Assembly: GCA_965207595.1 (NCBI GenBank)
Contig: CBDBMW010000011.1
Coordinates: 248,001 to 312,000, forward strand
From: JAGWAJ01 sp026707615
GTDB lineage: Bacteria > Acidobacteriota > Vicinamibacteria > Vicinamibacterales > UBA8438
Length of the DNA: 64,000 nucleotides
Direction: 5' to 3'
Shown here: positions 39,378-49,205 of the stretch, in pieces
Layout: each line of letters opens with the position of its first letter
Position numbering within the stretch: the first letter of the stretch is position 1
Notes under the pieces: generated by a model
Seen by the model: only the letters and a program-made list of their open reading frames with translations
The model's database searches: none
Told to the model about the DNA's origin: nothing
Translations under genes and position numbers: made by a program

Positions 39378-39466
39378 CGCACGGTCGGCCGCGGCAGTCA
39401 ACCCGCGGGCGCGGGGCCTCCGCTCGCGCTCCGGCCCTTCGGGTGACTGCCGCGGCCGACCGTGCG
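39378..39466. repeat. perfect 23-bp inverted repeat
   Basis: Arms 39378-39400 and 39444-39466 (beginning CGCACGGTCGGCCGCGG) are perfectly complementary around a 43-base GC-rich loop containing CCTCCGCTCGCGCTCCGGCC. An imperfect inverted-orientation relative is at 49877-49957 and shorter-stem relatives at 13876 and 15326. Confidence 0.6.
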
Positions 39467-39861
39467 GGAAGTCTCTTGCGGCCAGCCGGAAGGCTGGCCT
39501 TCTCCAAGGCAGACGCCCCGTCGGAGAGCCGCTCCGCTGTCGCGGCGCACCTTGGGCGACTCCTGACGGAACACGCTGCCACCGGCCAACCGACGAGCCC
39601 GACCAAGGCGGAACCGGTGGAGGTCCAGACCGGAATCGACACCGAGAACCAGCCGCCCAGGACCAGGATCGAGCACCGGCGACGGAGGACACGATCACGC
39701 GAAACCGGTGGATCACCGGGCGGCCAGCAGCGGATCAGGACGGTGCGGCAACCCGGCCCGGTTGTGATCTGTCCGGTGGTCTGATCACAACGGTCGAGGC
39801 GCTCATCCACTCCCGAGATTACACCGATAGTGCCGCACTAGACCGTGACTGCATCCCTGTG

Positions 39862-39909
39862 ACTGAGTCACAGCCCCAGTCACACCTGCCGTCACACTCC
39901 ACGTCACAC
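39862..39909 (+). repeat. four 12-bp iteron-like repeats
   Basis: Four direct units of 12 bases share the core GTCAC(A): ACTGAGTCACAG, CCCCAGTCACAC, CTGCCGTCACAC, TCCACGTCACAC. An AT-richer stretch (39911-39960) follows. Such a pattern is typical of replication-initiator or partition-protein binding sites, but no initiator gene is adjacent. Confidence 0.5.
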
Positions 39910-39999
39910 GGTTTCCTCGATAAACTGTTGAATCTATTGACCAAAACCCACATGTACGATCCATCAACGGGGCCGGGTAAAGGGTCAGGGAAAAAGCCC

Positions 40000-40101
40000 G
40001 GAGCGACCCCAGCAAACCTGACGGTTTGCTGGCCCAACAGGTGTTCCTTCGTCACACCTGCCGGGCCGGGTCGCTCCGGCCGCATTCTTCCCTTCTGGAA
40101 G
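40000..40101 (-). repeat. structured multi-hairpin repeat, copy C
   Basis: Inverted relative to copies A and B. Outer stem GGAGCGACCC/GGGTCGCTCC pairs over 10 bases, enclosing CCAGCAAACC/GGTTTGCTGG and CAGGTGT/ACACCTG, with the small CTTCC/GGAAG-type hairpin beyond (40086-40101). It lies just downstream of the IS110 transposase remnant. Confidence 0.5.
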
Positions 40102-40135
40102 GATTCCCGCACCGCTCCTGCTCGGCGGAGCCGCC

Positions 40136-40985
40136 TCACCTGGTAGCGACCCGGACGCGTTGCGGGTCGAAACAGGCACCGTCGCGCAGCATCGCACAGG
40201 CGACGTTCAGCAGCCGGTCGGCCACCGAGCGCAACGCCCGCGCGTGACCATGCCCTCGGGCGCGTAGCGCCTGATACTTGCCGCGGCTGACCGCGTCGAA
40301 CCGAGCCGCCCCGCGAGCCCAGTGGAAGACCGCCTCGCGCAGGCCGTGCGCCGCCAGACGACGCTCCACGAACACGCTCTTGCCCGAGCGCTTGGTGACC
40401 GGAGCCACCCCGCACAGACAGCGCAGCGCCGCGTAGTCCCGACGCCGCAACGCGTCGTTGCCTTCCGAAAGCAGCGCGGCCACCACGCCCACGCCGATGC
40501 CGGGCATCGACAACAGGATCGCCGCGTCCGACGGGTCCGCCTCGGTGTCGGAGGGCGAGTCCGTCTCGCCCGCCGACACCGCCTCGACGAGCCGCTGCAC
40601 TACCTCTTCGAGCTGGCCGCGCACATGGTCGAGTTGACGGGTTGACCAGGGCGAGCCGTTCGACCACCAGCCGCACATGCGTCGTGGCCGCTTCGGCCGC
40701 ACCCGGCGTCAGCTTGACGGCCGGCGCCCGCAGCCGCTCGCGCAGCGCCGCCGCCTCAAGCCGCCGGATGCGGTGCTGCTTCAGCACGCGCGTCAACGTC
40801 ACCGCCCGAGCCCGCTGCCCAGCCCGCAGCGTCGGCAGGCTCCGCCACAGGTCCAGCGACCACGCCGCCACGTCGTCGTCAACCGCCTTGAGGAACTGCT
40901 CCGCGACCGCGGCGCGCCGGGTGTCGACATCCCCTCGACGGTCAAGCTCACCGAGGCGGTCGCCGGGCCACCGAGAAGGGCGGCG
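40136..40985 (-). pseudogene. IS110-family transposase remnant
   Basis: Minus-strand sequence reads DVAAWSLDLWRSLPTLRAG and RLVVERLALVN in one frame, then after a shift near 40640 continues RQLDHVRGQLEEVVQ, ILLSMPGIGVGVVAALLSEG, LRCLCGVAPVTKRSGKS and ARGHGHARALRSVADRLLNV, the C-terminal Transposase_20 domain with its PGIG motif and catalytic-serine region. The N-terminal DEDD domain is missing beyond 40985. Frameshifted and truncated, so inactive. Confidence 0.75.
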
Positions 40986-41437
40986 AGCTAGAGCGCGTCC
41001 GCGCAGCCCTCTCGCGGTTCTCCGTAACGGCCCAGCAGCGACCGACCCGGACGACCCGGCGCGGTCCTCAACCGCGGTGGGGTCCACCCTGGGCACCGGA
41101 GGCCTTCGGCACAGGGGCTGGGCCGGTCGCAACCCCCACCACTTCACGGTTCGGGCGTCAGTGCAGCGCGGGATCGCTTCGCAGAGGGCCGGTTGCCAGA
41201 CAGCGCACACGCGGTGGTGCAGGGTTCTCGCCTATTTCCCCAAGCGTGGTATCGTATCCAACGGGTGGCTCGATGTGGCGCTACGCGCCGCTGTCCGGCA
41301 CTCTGGAGCGTATCACAAGGCTCGGCCACGGTGGAGCGCGTGACATCATCGGCGGACCCAGAGGGGGAGAGGGAAAACGCCGACGGGACCGAGGGGGAGT
41401 GGCGGCCGCGGGACGACCGAGCGTGCTCCGTCCACGC
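40986..41437. other. no supportable gene
   Basis: Sequence to the right of the truncated IS110 gene. No frame has recognisable protein content. Confidence 0.4.
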
Positions 41438-41554
41438 ATGAAGATCCTCACCGGCGAGATCGAGGAGACGTTCGAGGCGCCAAGCCGGCGAGCGCCGCCC
41501 CCGGCCCGACCGCCGGTGGCCGTGCTGGTGGTCGAGTTCGGGCCGAGAAGCTGA
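41438..41554 (+). CDS. 38-residue hypothetical protein
   Basis: A short frame MKILTGEIEETFEAPSRR ending VAVLVVEFGPRS. It precedes two further small frames on the same strand, 58 bases away. No family recognised and coding status is uncertain. Confidence 0.3.
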   Translation: MKILTGEIEETFEAPSRRAPPPARPPVAVLVVEFGPRS

Positions 41555-41612
41555 CGCGGGAGGAGCACGCGGTCGACGCATGTCGGGCGGCCGAAGCGAG
41601 ATGGGGTAGGAG

Positions 41613-41819
41613 ATGATGAACAGCAATTTCGTAGCCGCCATGATCGGCGCTATCGGAGGCGGTATCGTCGTTGCGGTGCTTCAGGCTCTTGGGGCGATTG
41701 ACTGGATCGTGAGGCTCCTGCAAGTACCTGACCCGGCGGGTTGGGTGTTGCTCCCCATCGGGCTTGGGGGTGGGGGATGGATCGGGTACCGAATGGGGAA
41801 GAAAGGCCCGGTCAAGTGA
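41613..41819 (+). CDS. small membrane protein
   Basis: A 68-residue protein with two hydrophobic helices: FVAAMIGAIGGGIVVAVLQAL (residues 6-26) and WVLLPIGLGGGGWIGYRMG (44-62). GGTAGGAGATG upstream gives a usable ribosome site for ATG 41613. Its stop overlaps the GTG of the next frame (GTGA), so they look translationally coupled. Function unknown; such pairs are common in phage-like or plasmid-like regions. Confidence 0.5.
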   Translation: MMNSNFVAAMIGAIGGGIVVAVLQALGAIDWIVRLLQVPDPAGWVLLPIGLGGGGWIGYRMGKKGPVK

Positions 41820-41998
41820 CACCCGAGTTCTGGGCCATCATCGGGGGCGGGGTGTCTCTCGGCTTGGGGATGGTCCGGTAGTTCAGCCGCCTCGACGACC
41901 ATGTCCGGGGACAGGGAGAGCGGCTGGCCCGTCTCGAAGGCAAGGTGCTCGCCCGCCCGCTTCCGCTCGCGGCTGTGAAAGCTGCACCGATGCGCTGA
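41816..41998 (+). pseudogene. small membrane protein interrupted by TAG
   Basis: From GTG 41816 the frame reads VTPEFWAIIGGGVSLGLGMVR, stops at TAG (41879-41881) and then continues in the same frame FSRLDDHVRGQGERLARLEG to a TGA at 41996. An N-terminal helix followed by a basic coiled-coil segment (RGL.../R.ERLARLEG) matches a very common family of 55-70-residue membrane proteins. The amber codon is therefore a disruption, unless it is read through. Confidence 0.55.
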
Positions 41999-42063
41999 AG
42001 AGTCGCTGCTTCTGGACACCCTCATAGCGACGCTCGTAAAGTCAACGAACGCTGGAGTTTAGA

Positions 42064-42560
42064 CTAGTCAATCTGTGTCATCGGAACACGAACAGACTGA
42101 GCTCGGCCCGCCGCGCGAAGATCCTGCAGCTGCCGTCCCGGAGGCATCTCGAACCGCACCATCGCCCTCGCCTCGGCCGTGAGGAGTCGCCGGAACGGCG
42201 CCACCGCTTGCTCCGCCGTCCGCAGGCTCACGTCGATCGACCGCTCCCGCAGCAGGTCCTGGCGGAACACCTCGGCATTGCCGCGGTGCTGCGGGACCCG
42301 CTCCTGCAGCGACGCCCCCTGATCCTCGAGCCTGCCGCCACCCGACCGGCGCCGCCGTCCAGCCATCCGCCGCCACGTACCGCCGCACCGTGTTCCTGCT
42401 GACCCCAGCTCCTTTGGCGATCCACCTCATGACCCAACCGAGCGCGTGCAGGTGTAGCATCGCCTCCACTTCTTCCGACTTGAGCGTCATCTCTGCCCGG
42501 GGCCTCCCCGCCCACGGGCCTACATCCTCGCATCTCGTCATCGGGCTGACTCCTGGGAAC
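42064..42560 (-). pseudogene. IS21-family istA remnant
   Basis: Minus-strand sequence starts MTLKSEEVEAMLHLHALGW and continues ...GAGVSRNTVRRYVAADGW, the helix-turn-helix of IstA transposases. A frameshift near 42360 leads to LRERSIDVSLRTAEQAVAPF and RAMVRFEMPPGRQLQ, the IstA region just before the catalytic core, where it stops at the element debris. No istB is present. Inactive relic close to the right edge of the island. Confidence 0.7.
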
Positions 42561-42784
42561 AGGGGGGCAGTTGTCGCCAAGGGGGTCAGTTCTCCGTGTC
42601 GCCTGACACCGAGCCGCCACCTGCCGTGTCGGCCGCGGCCGGAGATCCCTCCCGACCTGCCAGCCGGCCTGCCAGCCGTTTCTGCCGGACAGAGCCGTTT
42701 TCTGCCGTCTTCTGCCGTGTTCTGCTCGCCGGATCATCCAATGAATACAGGGTTCATTGGGATTTCCGCGGATCCCGACACGGA

Positions 42785-42791
42785 TTCCCAG
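42785..42791 (+). repeat. attR of the 19.5-kb island
   Basis: TTCCCAG, matching 23249-23255. To its right the PQQ dehydrogenase coding sequence resumes. Confidence 0.6.
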
Positions 42792-44038
42792 TCCTTGCCG
42801 CCCAGCCAGCCCGGGCAGGAGAGGATCTGCTGTCCGTACGCGCTGAAGACCACCTCGGGGTTCTCGGTGACCTCGCCTGTCGCGCCGTCGATGTCGCTGA
42901 TGAGGTTCTGCGCAACCGTCGGCGTGGCCCAGAGGAACTCCCCCGTCGCGCGGTCCAGGGTGTAGACCACGCCCGTCTTCCCGGGAATGCCGGTGATCAC
43001 CCGGCGCTCCTCGCCGGCGCGCAGCCGCGGGTTGATCCAGCTCACCTCGGCCGGATCGGGCGCCACCACCGTGTCGACGAGCAGGCGCTCGAAGGGATGG
43101 TCCATGTCCCAGTGGTCGTTCAGATGCTGGTAGTACCAGCGAATCTCGCCGGTGTCGGCGTCGAGCGCGAGCGTCGAGTTGTGGTAGAGGTGCTTCAGGT
43201 CCGAGCCTCCGAGCAGGAACTTCGGCGCCGGGGAGGTGACCGACGTCCCGACATAGATGAGGTCGAGCTCCGGGTCGTAGCTGGGCACCATCCAGGAACC
43301 GACGTGCACGCGCTCCTCGTAGGGCACGCCGCCCCAGGTCTCGTCGCCCGGCTCGCCGGGGGCCGGCACGAGGCGCGTCCGCCACAGCTCCGTGCCGGTG
43401 GCGGCGTCGTGGGCGACGATCACGCAACCGGCCGGCCCGCTGACGGGCCGGCAACTGCGCCCCGAGATGACCTTGCCGTTCGCGACGATCGGGCCCGAGG
43501 TATGCCGCACCGGAGCCGTCCGGTAGTCCAGGATCTCGGTCTCCCAGGCCAGCTCGCCGGTCGCCGTGTCGACGGCGTAGACGTAGCCGTCGTTGCCGGT
43601 GTCGATGATCACGTTCCCGTGGATCGCGACGTTGCGGTTGACCGACACGAGCACCCCGCCCAGCACCTCCGCGGCATCGTCCGGGATCTCGCGCCGGTAC
43701 TCCCACCGCAAGTCACCCGTCACCGCGTCGATCGCCTGCAGATGGTCGTTCGGGTTGGGCATGTACAGGGTGCCCCCGTAGGCCAGCGGCGTGCCTTCCT
43801 GGGAGCCGGCCGACAGGCCACGGGTCCACACCAGGCGCAGGTCGCTCACGTTCTCGCGGGTGATCTGGTCGAGCGGGCTGTAGCCCCAGCCGTTCAGGGT
43901 GCGCCGCCACATGAGCCAGTCTCCCGGCGCCGGATCCTGCAGCATGGCGTCCGTGACGGGTGCAACCGCGGACGTCTGCCCCGCAGACGGGCCAGCCGAG
44001 GCGAACAGTCCAATCGCGACGAAGACAGTCAAGCGCAT
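42785..44038 (-). pseudogene. PQQ-dependent dehydrogenase 1, N-terminal half
   Basis: Starts MRLTVFVAIGLFASAGPSAG, a signal peptide for export to the periplasm, followed by the first PQQ blades: DWLMWRRTLNGWGYSPLDQI, GELAWETEILDYRTAP, GGKVISGRSC-type cysteine region, and WYYQHLNDHWDMDHPFE. It breaks off after GGKDWE at the island edge; the rest is at 22766-23255. Rejoined, the protein would be about 590 residues, typical of this enzyme group, which oxidises alcohols or sugars with PQQ as cofactor. As it stands a chimeric product ending in 15 foreign residues would be made. Confidence 0.88.
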
Positions 44039-44120
44039 CGCTCACGAGTCTCCCGGTTCGTCAGGGGATCGTCAAGGCGTCGGAATCCACGGGACCGTCG
44101 CGCCCGTCGGGGACTGCACG

Positions 44121-45557
44121 TCATCCTGCGACGAACGCCCCGAGCGCCGGGATGAGGATCATGCTCACCACGATCACCACGACCGAGGTCAGGACGGTGA
44201 CGACGGCGCCGACCCTGAACATCGCCCCCAGCCCGACTGCGCCAAAGGCGAAGGTCGCGGCCGCCGCGGGGCTCGACCACGGAAGCGCCACCGCCTGGGC
44301 CGTGCCTGCAATGATCCGCGCGAGAATCGCCGGGTTGTAGCCGAGCGTGTCCGCGATCGGGAACAGCATCGTGGAGACCATTATCGACGTCGCGGCTCCG
44401 TTGGCCCATTGCGTCAACAGCGGAGTCACGAGTCCCGCCAGCCACGGCAGGGCCCCCGCGGTGACGCCGGCCGTGAGCATTGCGGCGAGCCAGTCGGTGA
44501 AGCCGGTCGCGGCCAGCACGTCCGCCAGCGCCATCCCGCCCAGAACCAGGAACAGCACGTTCCATGCGACGCCTTCCTGGAAGTCCCCGGCGGTCAGAGT
44601 CGCCTCGCGTCGCCTGGCGTCCGCCGGCAGGGCGAAGAGCAGCACCATGGCCACCGGGGGCACGTACCAGATGTCGAGGAACGCAATCGTGGCGAACGTG
44701 GGCAGGACCCACAGGACCAGCATCAGGATCAGCACGAACAGCACGTTCTTCTCGGCCCGGCTCATCGGACCCAGCTGCGCGCGTTGTCGCTGAAAGAGGG
44801 CGCGGCCATCGGAGATCGCGCGCCCTTCCGGCAGCAGCATGAACTTCAGGACCAGATAGCAGATCGGGAGCTGGGCGGCCGTCAGAACGACACCGGTCGA
44901 GGTCCACTGGGCGAACGTGACGCTGTAGCCGGTCAGCCGTTCCAGCAGGGAGAGGGTCAGCGCGTTGAAGAGGATGCCCGCCGGTGTCGCCAACCCGCCG
45001 GCGGCGGCGCCGTAGAGGACGGCAAGGCTCGCCGCGGTCGCCATGCGCCCCGCGTCGGCGGCCACCGAGCGCGCGATCGACAACGCAATCGGCGTCATGG
45101 TCACGATGACCACGAGGTCGCTGACCACCGCGGACATCACGGCGGACACGATCAGGAGCGCGAGCACGATGCCGCCGCCGGAACGCGCGACGCCCGGCAG
45201 GCTGAGGGCGGCGAGGGCGATCCGTCGGGCGAGGCCGTGCTTCCGGAACGCGTGTCCGAAGAGCATGACGCCCGTCAGGTAGGGCAGGACGGTGTGGCCG
45301 TAGCCGGCCGCCACGTCGGTGAAGGGCAATACCCCGCCGGCCGGCAGGAGCACGAACGGCAGGAAGCTGGCGACGATCCAGGGAACCGGCTGGGTCACCC
45401 ACCACGCAAGCACCCAGGCGTAGGCGCACACGGTGAAGTGCGCCTCGGGCGCCAGACCGGTCAGTGGCGCAGCGTGGACGGCGGCGAACGCGGCCGGCCC
45501 CGACAGCAGGCGCGGCACGAGCGTCCGCCGCCCGGTCGAGGCTTCATCGGCGCCCAC
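44121..45557 (-). CDS. DASS/SLC13-family sodium-dicarboxylate-type transporter
   Basis: The 478-residue protein has about 11-12 hydrophobic helices and the two SLC13 landmarks: PAGILFNALTLSLLERLTGYSV after ASLAVLYGAAAGGLAT (first helical hairpin and sodium-site loop) and the second repeat TQWANGAATSIMVSTMLFPIA. Members import succinate, citrate or sulfate with sodium ions. It precedes the split PQQ gene by 82 bases on the same strand, so uptake and periplasmic oxidation genes may have been co-regulated before the insertion. Confidence 0.85.
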   Translation of the reverse strand: MGADEASTGRRTLVPRLLSGPAAFAAVHAAPLTGLAPEAHFTVCAYAWVLAWWVTQPVPWIVASFLPFVLLPAGGVLPFTDVAAGYGHTVLPYLTGVMLFGHAFRKHGLARRIALAALSLPGVARSGGGIVLALLIVSAVMSAVVSDLVVIVTMTPIALSIARSVAADAGRMATAASLAVLYGAAAGGLATPAGILFNALTLSLLERLTGYSVTFAQWTSTGVVLTAAQLPICYLVLKFMLLPEGRAISDGRALFQRQRAQLGPMSRAEKNVLFVLILMLVLWVLPTFATIAFLDIWYVPPVAMVLLFALPADARRREATLTAGDFQEGVAWNVLFLVLGGMALADVLAATGFTDWLAAMLTAGVTAGALPWLAGLVTPLLTQWANGAATSIMVSTMLFPIADTLGYNPAILARIIAGTAQAVALPWSSPAAAATFAFGAVGLGAMFRVGAVVTVLTSVVVIVVSMILIPALGAFVAG

Positions 45558-45593
45558 GGGTCCGCCTCCGTTGGCGTTCTGCGGCGCAAGCTC

Positions 45594-45893
45594 CTAGCCG
45601 GGGCGCCCCGTCAACCAGTTCCACGGTCGGACGTGCAATTCCGCGAAGATGTTGGCCTGACCGTACGGGCTGTCGGCGGCGAAGGTCCGCGCGGCGCCGA
45701 GCGAGGGCGCCTCGACCACGAGGAGCAGGCCGTTGACGGTCTCTCCGTCGCCGCCGTGCGTGGGACCTCCTATCCGGACGATCACATCGGGATGGCGGCC
45801 GTCATCGTGCAGATACGCCGCGAAAGCCTCCGACAGACCGGCTCGTTCCTGTCCCGTTCCGTCTCGATGCGTCGCGAAGATCACGAAGTGCAT
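45594..45893 (-). CDS. YciI-like protein
   Basis: The 99-residue protein MHFVIFATHRDGTGQERAGL...HPDVIVRIGGPTHG...GLLLVVEAPSLGAARTFAADS has the YciI/DGPF ferredoxin-like fold pattern. GGGAGGAGAGGGCCAT gives the ATG at 45893 a good ribosome site. YciI proteins are small, often linked to catabolic enzymes, but their reaction is mostly unknown. Upstream of the DASS gene by 36 bases on the same strand, so probably same transcript. Confidence 0.8.
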   Translation of the reverse strand: MHFVIFATHRDGTGQERAGLSEAFAAYLHDDGRHPDVIVRIGGPTHGGDGETVNGLLLVVEAPSLGAARTFAADSPYGQANIFAELHVRPWNWLTGRPG

Positions 45894-46137
45894 ATGGCCC
45901 TCTCCCTCCCTGGCCGCCAGCAACGACCCCATCGTGGTCGGCGCCCCGGTTACGTCGACCGTGTCGTTCACCGACACCGGTACACCCAGCAACGGGGCGA
46001 CCCATCGCCGCGGGTAGTGTGCATCGCAGGCCTGGAACGAGGGTGTCGGTGCGCTCGTCGCCCGCTGGATGTCGAGTCCGTCCCGCCTCGGTCTCTTCGA
46101 TCGCCGACAGCTTACCAAATCCGTTCGTAGAAACCGC

Positions 46138-46171
46138 ATGTGTACATGGCACGATTTAGTGTTGTACACAT
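46138..46171. promoter_or_regulatory. palindromic operator-like site
   Basis: ATGTGTACA (46138-46146) and TGTACACAT (46163-46171) are perfect inverted 9-bp arms, 16 bases apart, upstream of the YciI-DASS transcript. It may be a regulator binding site. Confidence 0.3.
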
Positions 46172-46280
46172 CAATTCCAGGCCGTGATGCTGCGCAGTGT
46201 CCGGACCGGCGCCTCGCGTCGCGCTGGCGGCGCCGCAGCGCGCGCGGGATTCGTGCCGATGGGCGAGGGGAGCCGACGTC

Positions 46281-46418
46281 GACGCCGTGTTCACCGAGGA
46301 CGTCGAGAGCGCCCGCGGGCAGACCGGCGCCCGCTACGGGATCATCGCCACGGTCGAGGACGCGGGCGCGCCGCAGGGCTTCTCGTTCTCGGGCTTCGCG
46401 ACCAAGGAGCAGCAGGAG
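46281..46418 (+). pseudogene. GAF-domain fragment
   Basis: About 45 codons read FTEDVESARGQTGARYGIIAT and VEDAGAPQGFSFSGFATKEQQE, the start of the same sensor GAF domain seen at 357-833. Both sides are unrelated. It ends next to the 3-prime end of PQQ dehydrogenase 2. Confidence 0.6.
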
Positions 46419-46477
46419 AGCTGTTCACCTGGCCCGACAGCGCCTTCCGTCGAGGTCGCCGCGGGCTGCGGTCAAGC

Positions 46478-47338
46478 TCACGGCAGAGCGAACACGAACA
46501 GGTTGTTGCCCGCGCTCGGCCGGAGCTCGGGCGTCAGGCCGGTGAAGTGGGCCGACGTGCCGCCGGAGCCGGTGCTGACCGCCACGTACTGGCGCCCGTC
46601 GACGGCGTAGGTGATGGGGAAGCCGGTGACCGCGGAGCCGAGGTTGATCTCCCAGAGGACCTCGCCCGTCTCGTGGTCGAAGGCCTTGAAGCGGCCGTTC
46701 ACGTCGCCGCCGAAGACGAGCCCGCCGCCGGTGGCGACGAGCGACATGGTGGCCGCGCGCTGCTCGTGGAGCCAGACCGTGGCGCCCGTCTCGGCGGAGA
46801 TCGCGCGCACCGTGCCCGCATTGTCCGTGCCGGGCGCCAACTGGTGGCGGTAGGCGATGGCGTAGACCTCGGAGCGGTTCTCGTTGGCCTCGAGGGGCGT
46901 GTCGTCGGGGAAGACCCGGGTCGCCATCATGCGCGCGCAGGTGTTGCGCAGCGGCATGTACATGGTGTTGGTGAGCGGGCTGTAGGCGCCCGCCTCCCAA
47001 TCCTTGCCGCCGTTCCAGGTCGGGCAGGCGAAGACCTGCTGGCCCACCGCCGTGAAGACGACCTCCGCGTTCTCCGACACGTCGCCCGTCGCCCCGTCGA
47101 TGCTGCCGATCACGTTCTGGGTGACGGTGGGCGTCGCCCACAGGAACTCGCCCGTCGCCCGGTCGAGGGTGTAGACGACGCCGGTCTTGCCGGGAATGCC
47201 GGTAACGACCTGCCGCAGCTCCCCGGCCCGCAGGCGCGGGTTGATCCAGCTCACCTGCGACGGGTCGGGGGCCACCGCCGTGTCGACGAGGATGCGCTCG
47301 AACGGATGGTCGAGGTCCCAGTGGTCGTTGAGGTGCTG
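46478..47338 (-). pseudogene. PQQ-dependent dehydrogenase 2, C-terminal half
   Basis: Begins at HLNDHWDLDHPFERILVDTA and runs to NLFVFALP and stop, covering most of the PQQ propeller: SWINPRLRAGELRQVVTGIPG, RATGEFLWATPTVTQNVIG, NGGKDWEAGAYSPLTNTMY and DGRQYVAVSTGSGG. The N-terminal half is at 51619-52546. A frame extends to ATG 47374 inside the element, giving a 298-residue chimera with a 13-residue foreign start and no signal peptide, so it would stay in the cytoplasm if made. Confidence 0.88.
47326..47338 (+). repeat. attL of the 4.3-kb element
   Basis: CGTTGAGGTGCTG, matching 51619-51631. On the coding strand it specifies Q-H-L-N codons of PQQ dehydrogenase. Immediately inside (47347-47440) is the conserved distal end also seen at 10369-10450. 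Confidence 0.75.
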
Positions 47339-47424
47339 ACCATCTCGAAAGTCTCTTAAAGTGCTTATGCTCAATGAGTTACCTGCATCCCAGCGACCTT
47401 GAATCCCTCGTTGTATCCCTCTTT

Positions 47425-48075
47425 CTAATCAGGAATCGACTGGACCACTCCAGCCGTCCGTGGACCCCGTGGACCCGTGGAACCTTTGGATCCCGTTGAA
47501 CCGACGGAGCCACGGAGACCATGACGTGCCAACTCCAGCGTCACGGGCGCCGCCGCCGACCACGGGATGTCCCCTACCAGAAACGGCGGGTCAGAGGCGC
47601 GCAGAGCCTCCAAGGGAACTTCCAGCAGTCCGGCTCTCTCCGTCCAGCGCCACGACAGCACCAGGTACCGGCGAATCACCGGCAACGGGAAGAACCCTTT
47701 GCTCGCTGCCCACTTGAACACATCCCGGCCGCCTTTACTGGAATTGCACCACCGGCACGCAGGAACAAGGTTGTCTGCCGAATCCGGTCCGTGTCGCAGC
47801 TGCGGAATCAAGTGATCCAAGGTCTCAGCCGGCCGACCGCAGTACGTGCAGCCGCCACTCAGTTTGCGCCGTTCGTCTCGCACGTCGATGGATCGAACGG
47901 TGCTCTCGCCGTCCAGTAAACGCCTGCGTAGTTTCATCGCTATCACGGCGCAACGGCTCCGATCATGGCTCACACGGCTGTCTCTCAGCAGCACGTGGTA
48001 GACCATCCGCGCGTATGCATTGATCAGGTACTCGCGAGCCGTGGCCGCCCGCAACGCGTCGAATCCCTTGCTCAT
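47425..48075 (-). CDS. HNH endonuclease
   Basis: A 216-residue protein with the HNH motif in the middle: CTYCGRPAETLDHLIPQ (first cysteine pair and the histidine), NLVPACRWCNSSKGGRDVF (second pair and the conserved asparagine). The metal-binding and catalytic residues are all visible. The C-terminal 30 residues are low-complexity repeats of G-S-T (SVGSTGSKGSTGPRGP). It follows the Mrr-type gene on the same strand by 59 bases. Could be a homing-type or defence nuclease; its place next to Mrr favours defence. Confidence 0.85.
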   Translation of the reverse strand: MSKGFDALRAATAREYLINAYARMVYHVLLRDSRVSHDRSRCAVIAMKLRRRLLDGESTVRSIDVRDERRKLSGGCTYCGRPAETLDHLIPQLRHGPDSADNLVPACRWCNSSKGGRDVFKWAASKGFFPLPVIRRYLVLSWRWTERAGLLEVPLEALRASDPPFLVGDIPWSAAAPVTLELARHGLRGSVGSTGSKGSTGPRGPRTAGVVQSIPD

Positions 48076-48134
48076 CGGACCGTCTGGCCGTGGCCCTCAG
48101 CGTGCCGACTGTCGCTCTGCTGTCCCTATCCGTT

Positions 48135-49061
48135 TCAGAGGTTGGCGAAGTAGCCCTCATCAAGTGAAACCTGCTTCACCGTTCGGACATCGACACCGAC
48201 TCGGTACTCCAGAATAAGGTCGCATAGCTCGTTGCCGTCGACTAGATCGACCGGCGGCGTTCCATCCCTGGTCGCTTCCGCTCGCGCCGCAGGAGTGAAT
48301 GTGCCCGTCGTGATCAGTAGCCCCTTGTCGCCGCGGCCGACCATCGCCCCACGGAAATCGCGGACGACTCCAGGGCCGACGCTGCCGGCGTACCGCTTGC
48401 ACTGGAAGTAGATCGGAAAGCTGACCAGCGACATCTTGTACAGGCCAACGCCGTCGATCCCGCCGTCGCCCGGTTTTCCAACAACATCCACCTTCTGGAA
48501 CCCGGCCTCTCGGAGAATCCGCTTGGCGAGGCGCTCAAACGCCGCCGGCGTCATCCCGTGCAGTATCTCCAGCAGTGCGATTCTCCAGCCGTCATCTGCC
48601 ACTGATGTACCGTCTTCGTCGCCGCCCTCGACCGGCGCCCCCAGCTCGCCTCCAGGCTTGATCGTCCCTTCACCTTCGAGCGACCGCCTCTTGGTAGCGG
48701 CAGCCTTCCTTCCTGCCCGTCTGAGGTGGTCGTCGTAGCTCGCCCTGAGTGCTGCTTCAGCGTCAACGCTTTCCATCCGGAGGTGTCCCGCCCCGTCCTG
48801 GGTCATTGCATAGACGCCACGCTGGCTGCTGTCGACGGCGCCGATCCTCTTCAAAGCGCGAATCGCCCAAATGGTTCGGGCCACGACCTTCGGCCTGCCG
48901 TCCTGATTCAGCACCGCAAGCTGCTCGTCGGTCATCCTCGCGATCCTGCGAACCAAGTCGACGATTTCGTCCCGCATCGCCGAGCCGCCAGCCTCACCCA
49001 CGGCCTTCAGGGCGGGCCACAGCAGATCCGCGACGTGGGGGATCTTCACGTCTTCCGGCAT
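48135..49061 (-). CDS. Mrr-type restriction endonuclease
   Basis: The 308-residue form from ATG 49061 has an N-terminal Mrr_N winged-helix domain (PEDVKIPHVADLLWPALKAV, AVLNQDGRPKVVARTIWAIR) and a C-terminal Mrr_cat domain with KPGDGGIDGVGLYKM and IYFQCKRYAGSVGP, the D-QxK nuclease core, then GLLITTGTFTPAAR. Such enzymes restrict methylated DNA. A frame extends 45 codons further upstream; this start fits the family better. Paired with the HNH gene, it is the defence cargo of the 4.3-kb element. Confidence 0.88.
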   Translation of the reverse strand: MPEDVKIPHVADLLWPALKAVGEAGGSAMRDEIVDLVRRIARMTDEQLAVLNQDGRPKVVARTIWAIRALKRIGAVDSSQRGVYAMTQDGAGHLRMESVDAEAALRASYDDHLRRAGRKAAATKRRSLEGEGTIKPGGELGAPVEGGDEDGTSVADDGWRIALLEILHGMTPAAFERLAKRILREAGFQKVDVVGKPGDGGIDGVGLYKMSLVSFPIYFQCKRYAGSVGPGVVRDFRGAMVGRGDKGLLITTGTFTPAARAEATRDGTPPVDLVDGNELCDLILEYRVGVDVRTVKQVSLDEGYFANL

Positions 49062-49205
49062 GGGCTCGTCCTCGGTCAGAAGCACCGCCAGTCCCGAATC
49101 ATACTCGGTCGGAATGCCGACGACGGCAGCACCGTACGGCGTTGACGCCGCGAGGAACGCGGCGCTACGGTCACAGACGGCATCGTCGGCCAACACATCA
49201 TCCGC

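Noticed and set aside
39862..39909. CRISPR array
   Set aside because: Units are 12 bases in direct tandem without spacers of equal length, and no cas gene is present.
40000..40101. IS110 bridge RNA
   Set aside because: The structured repeat adjoins an IS110 remnant, but copies at 14176 and 39209 have no transposase, and it is shorter than known bridge RNAs.
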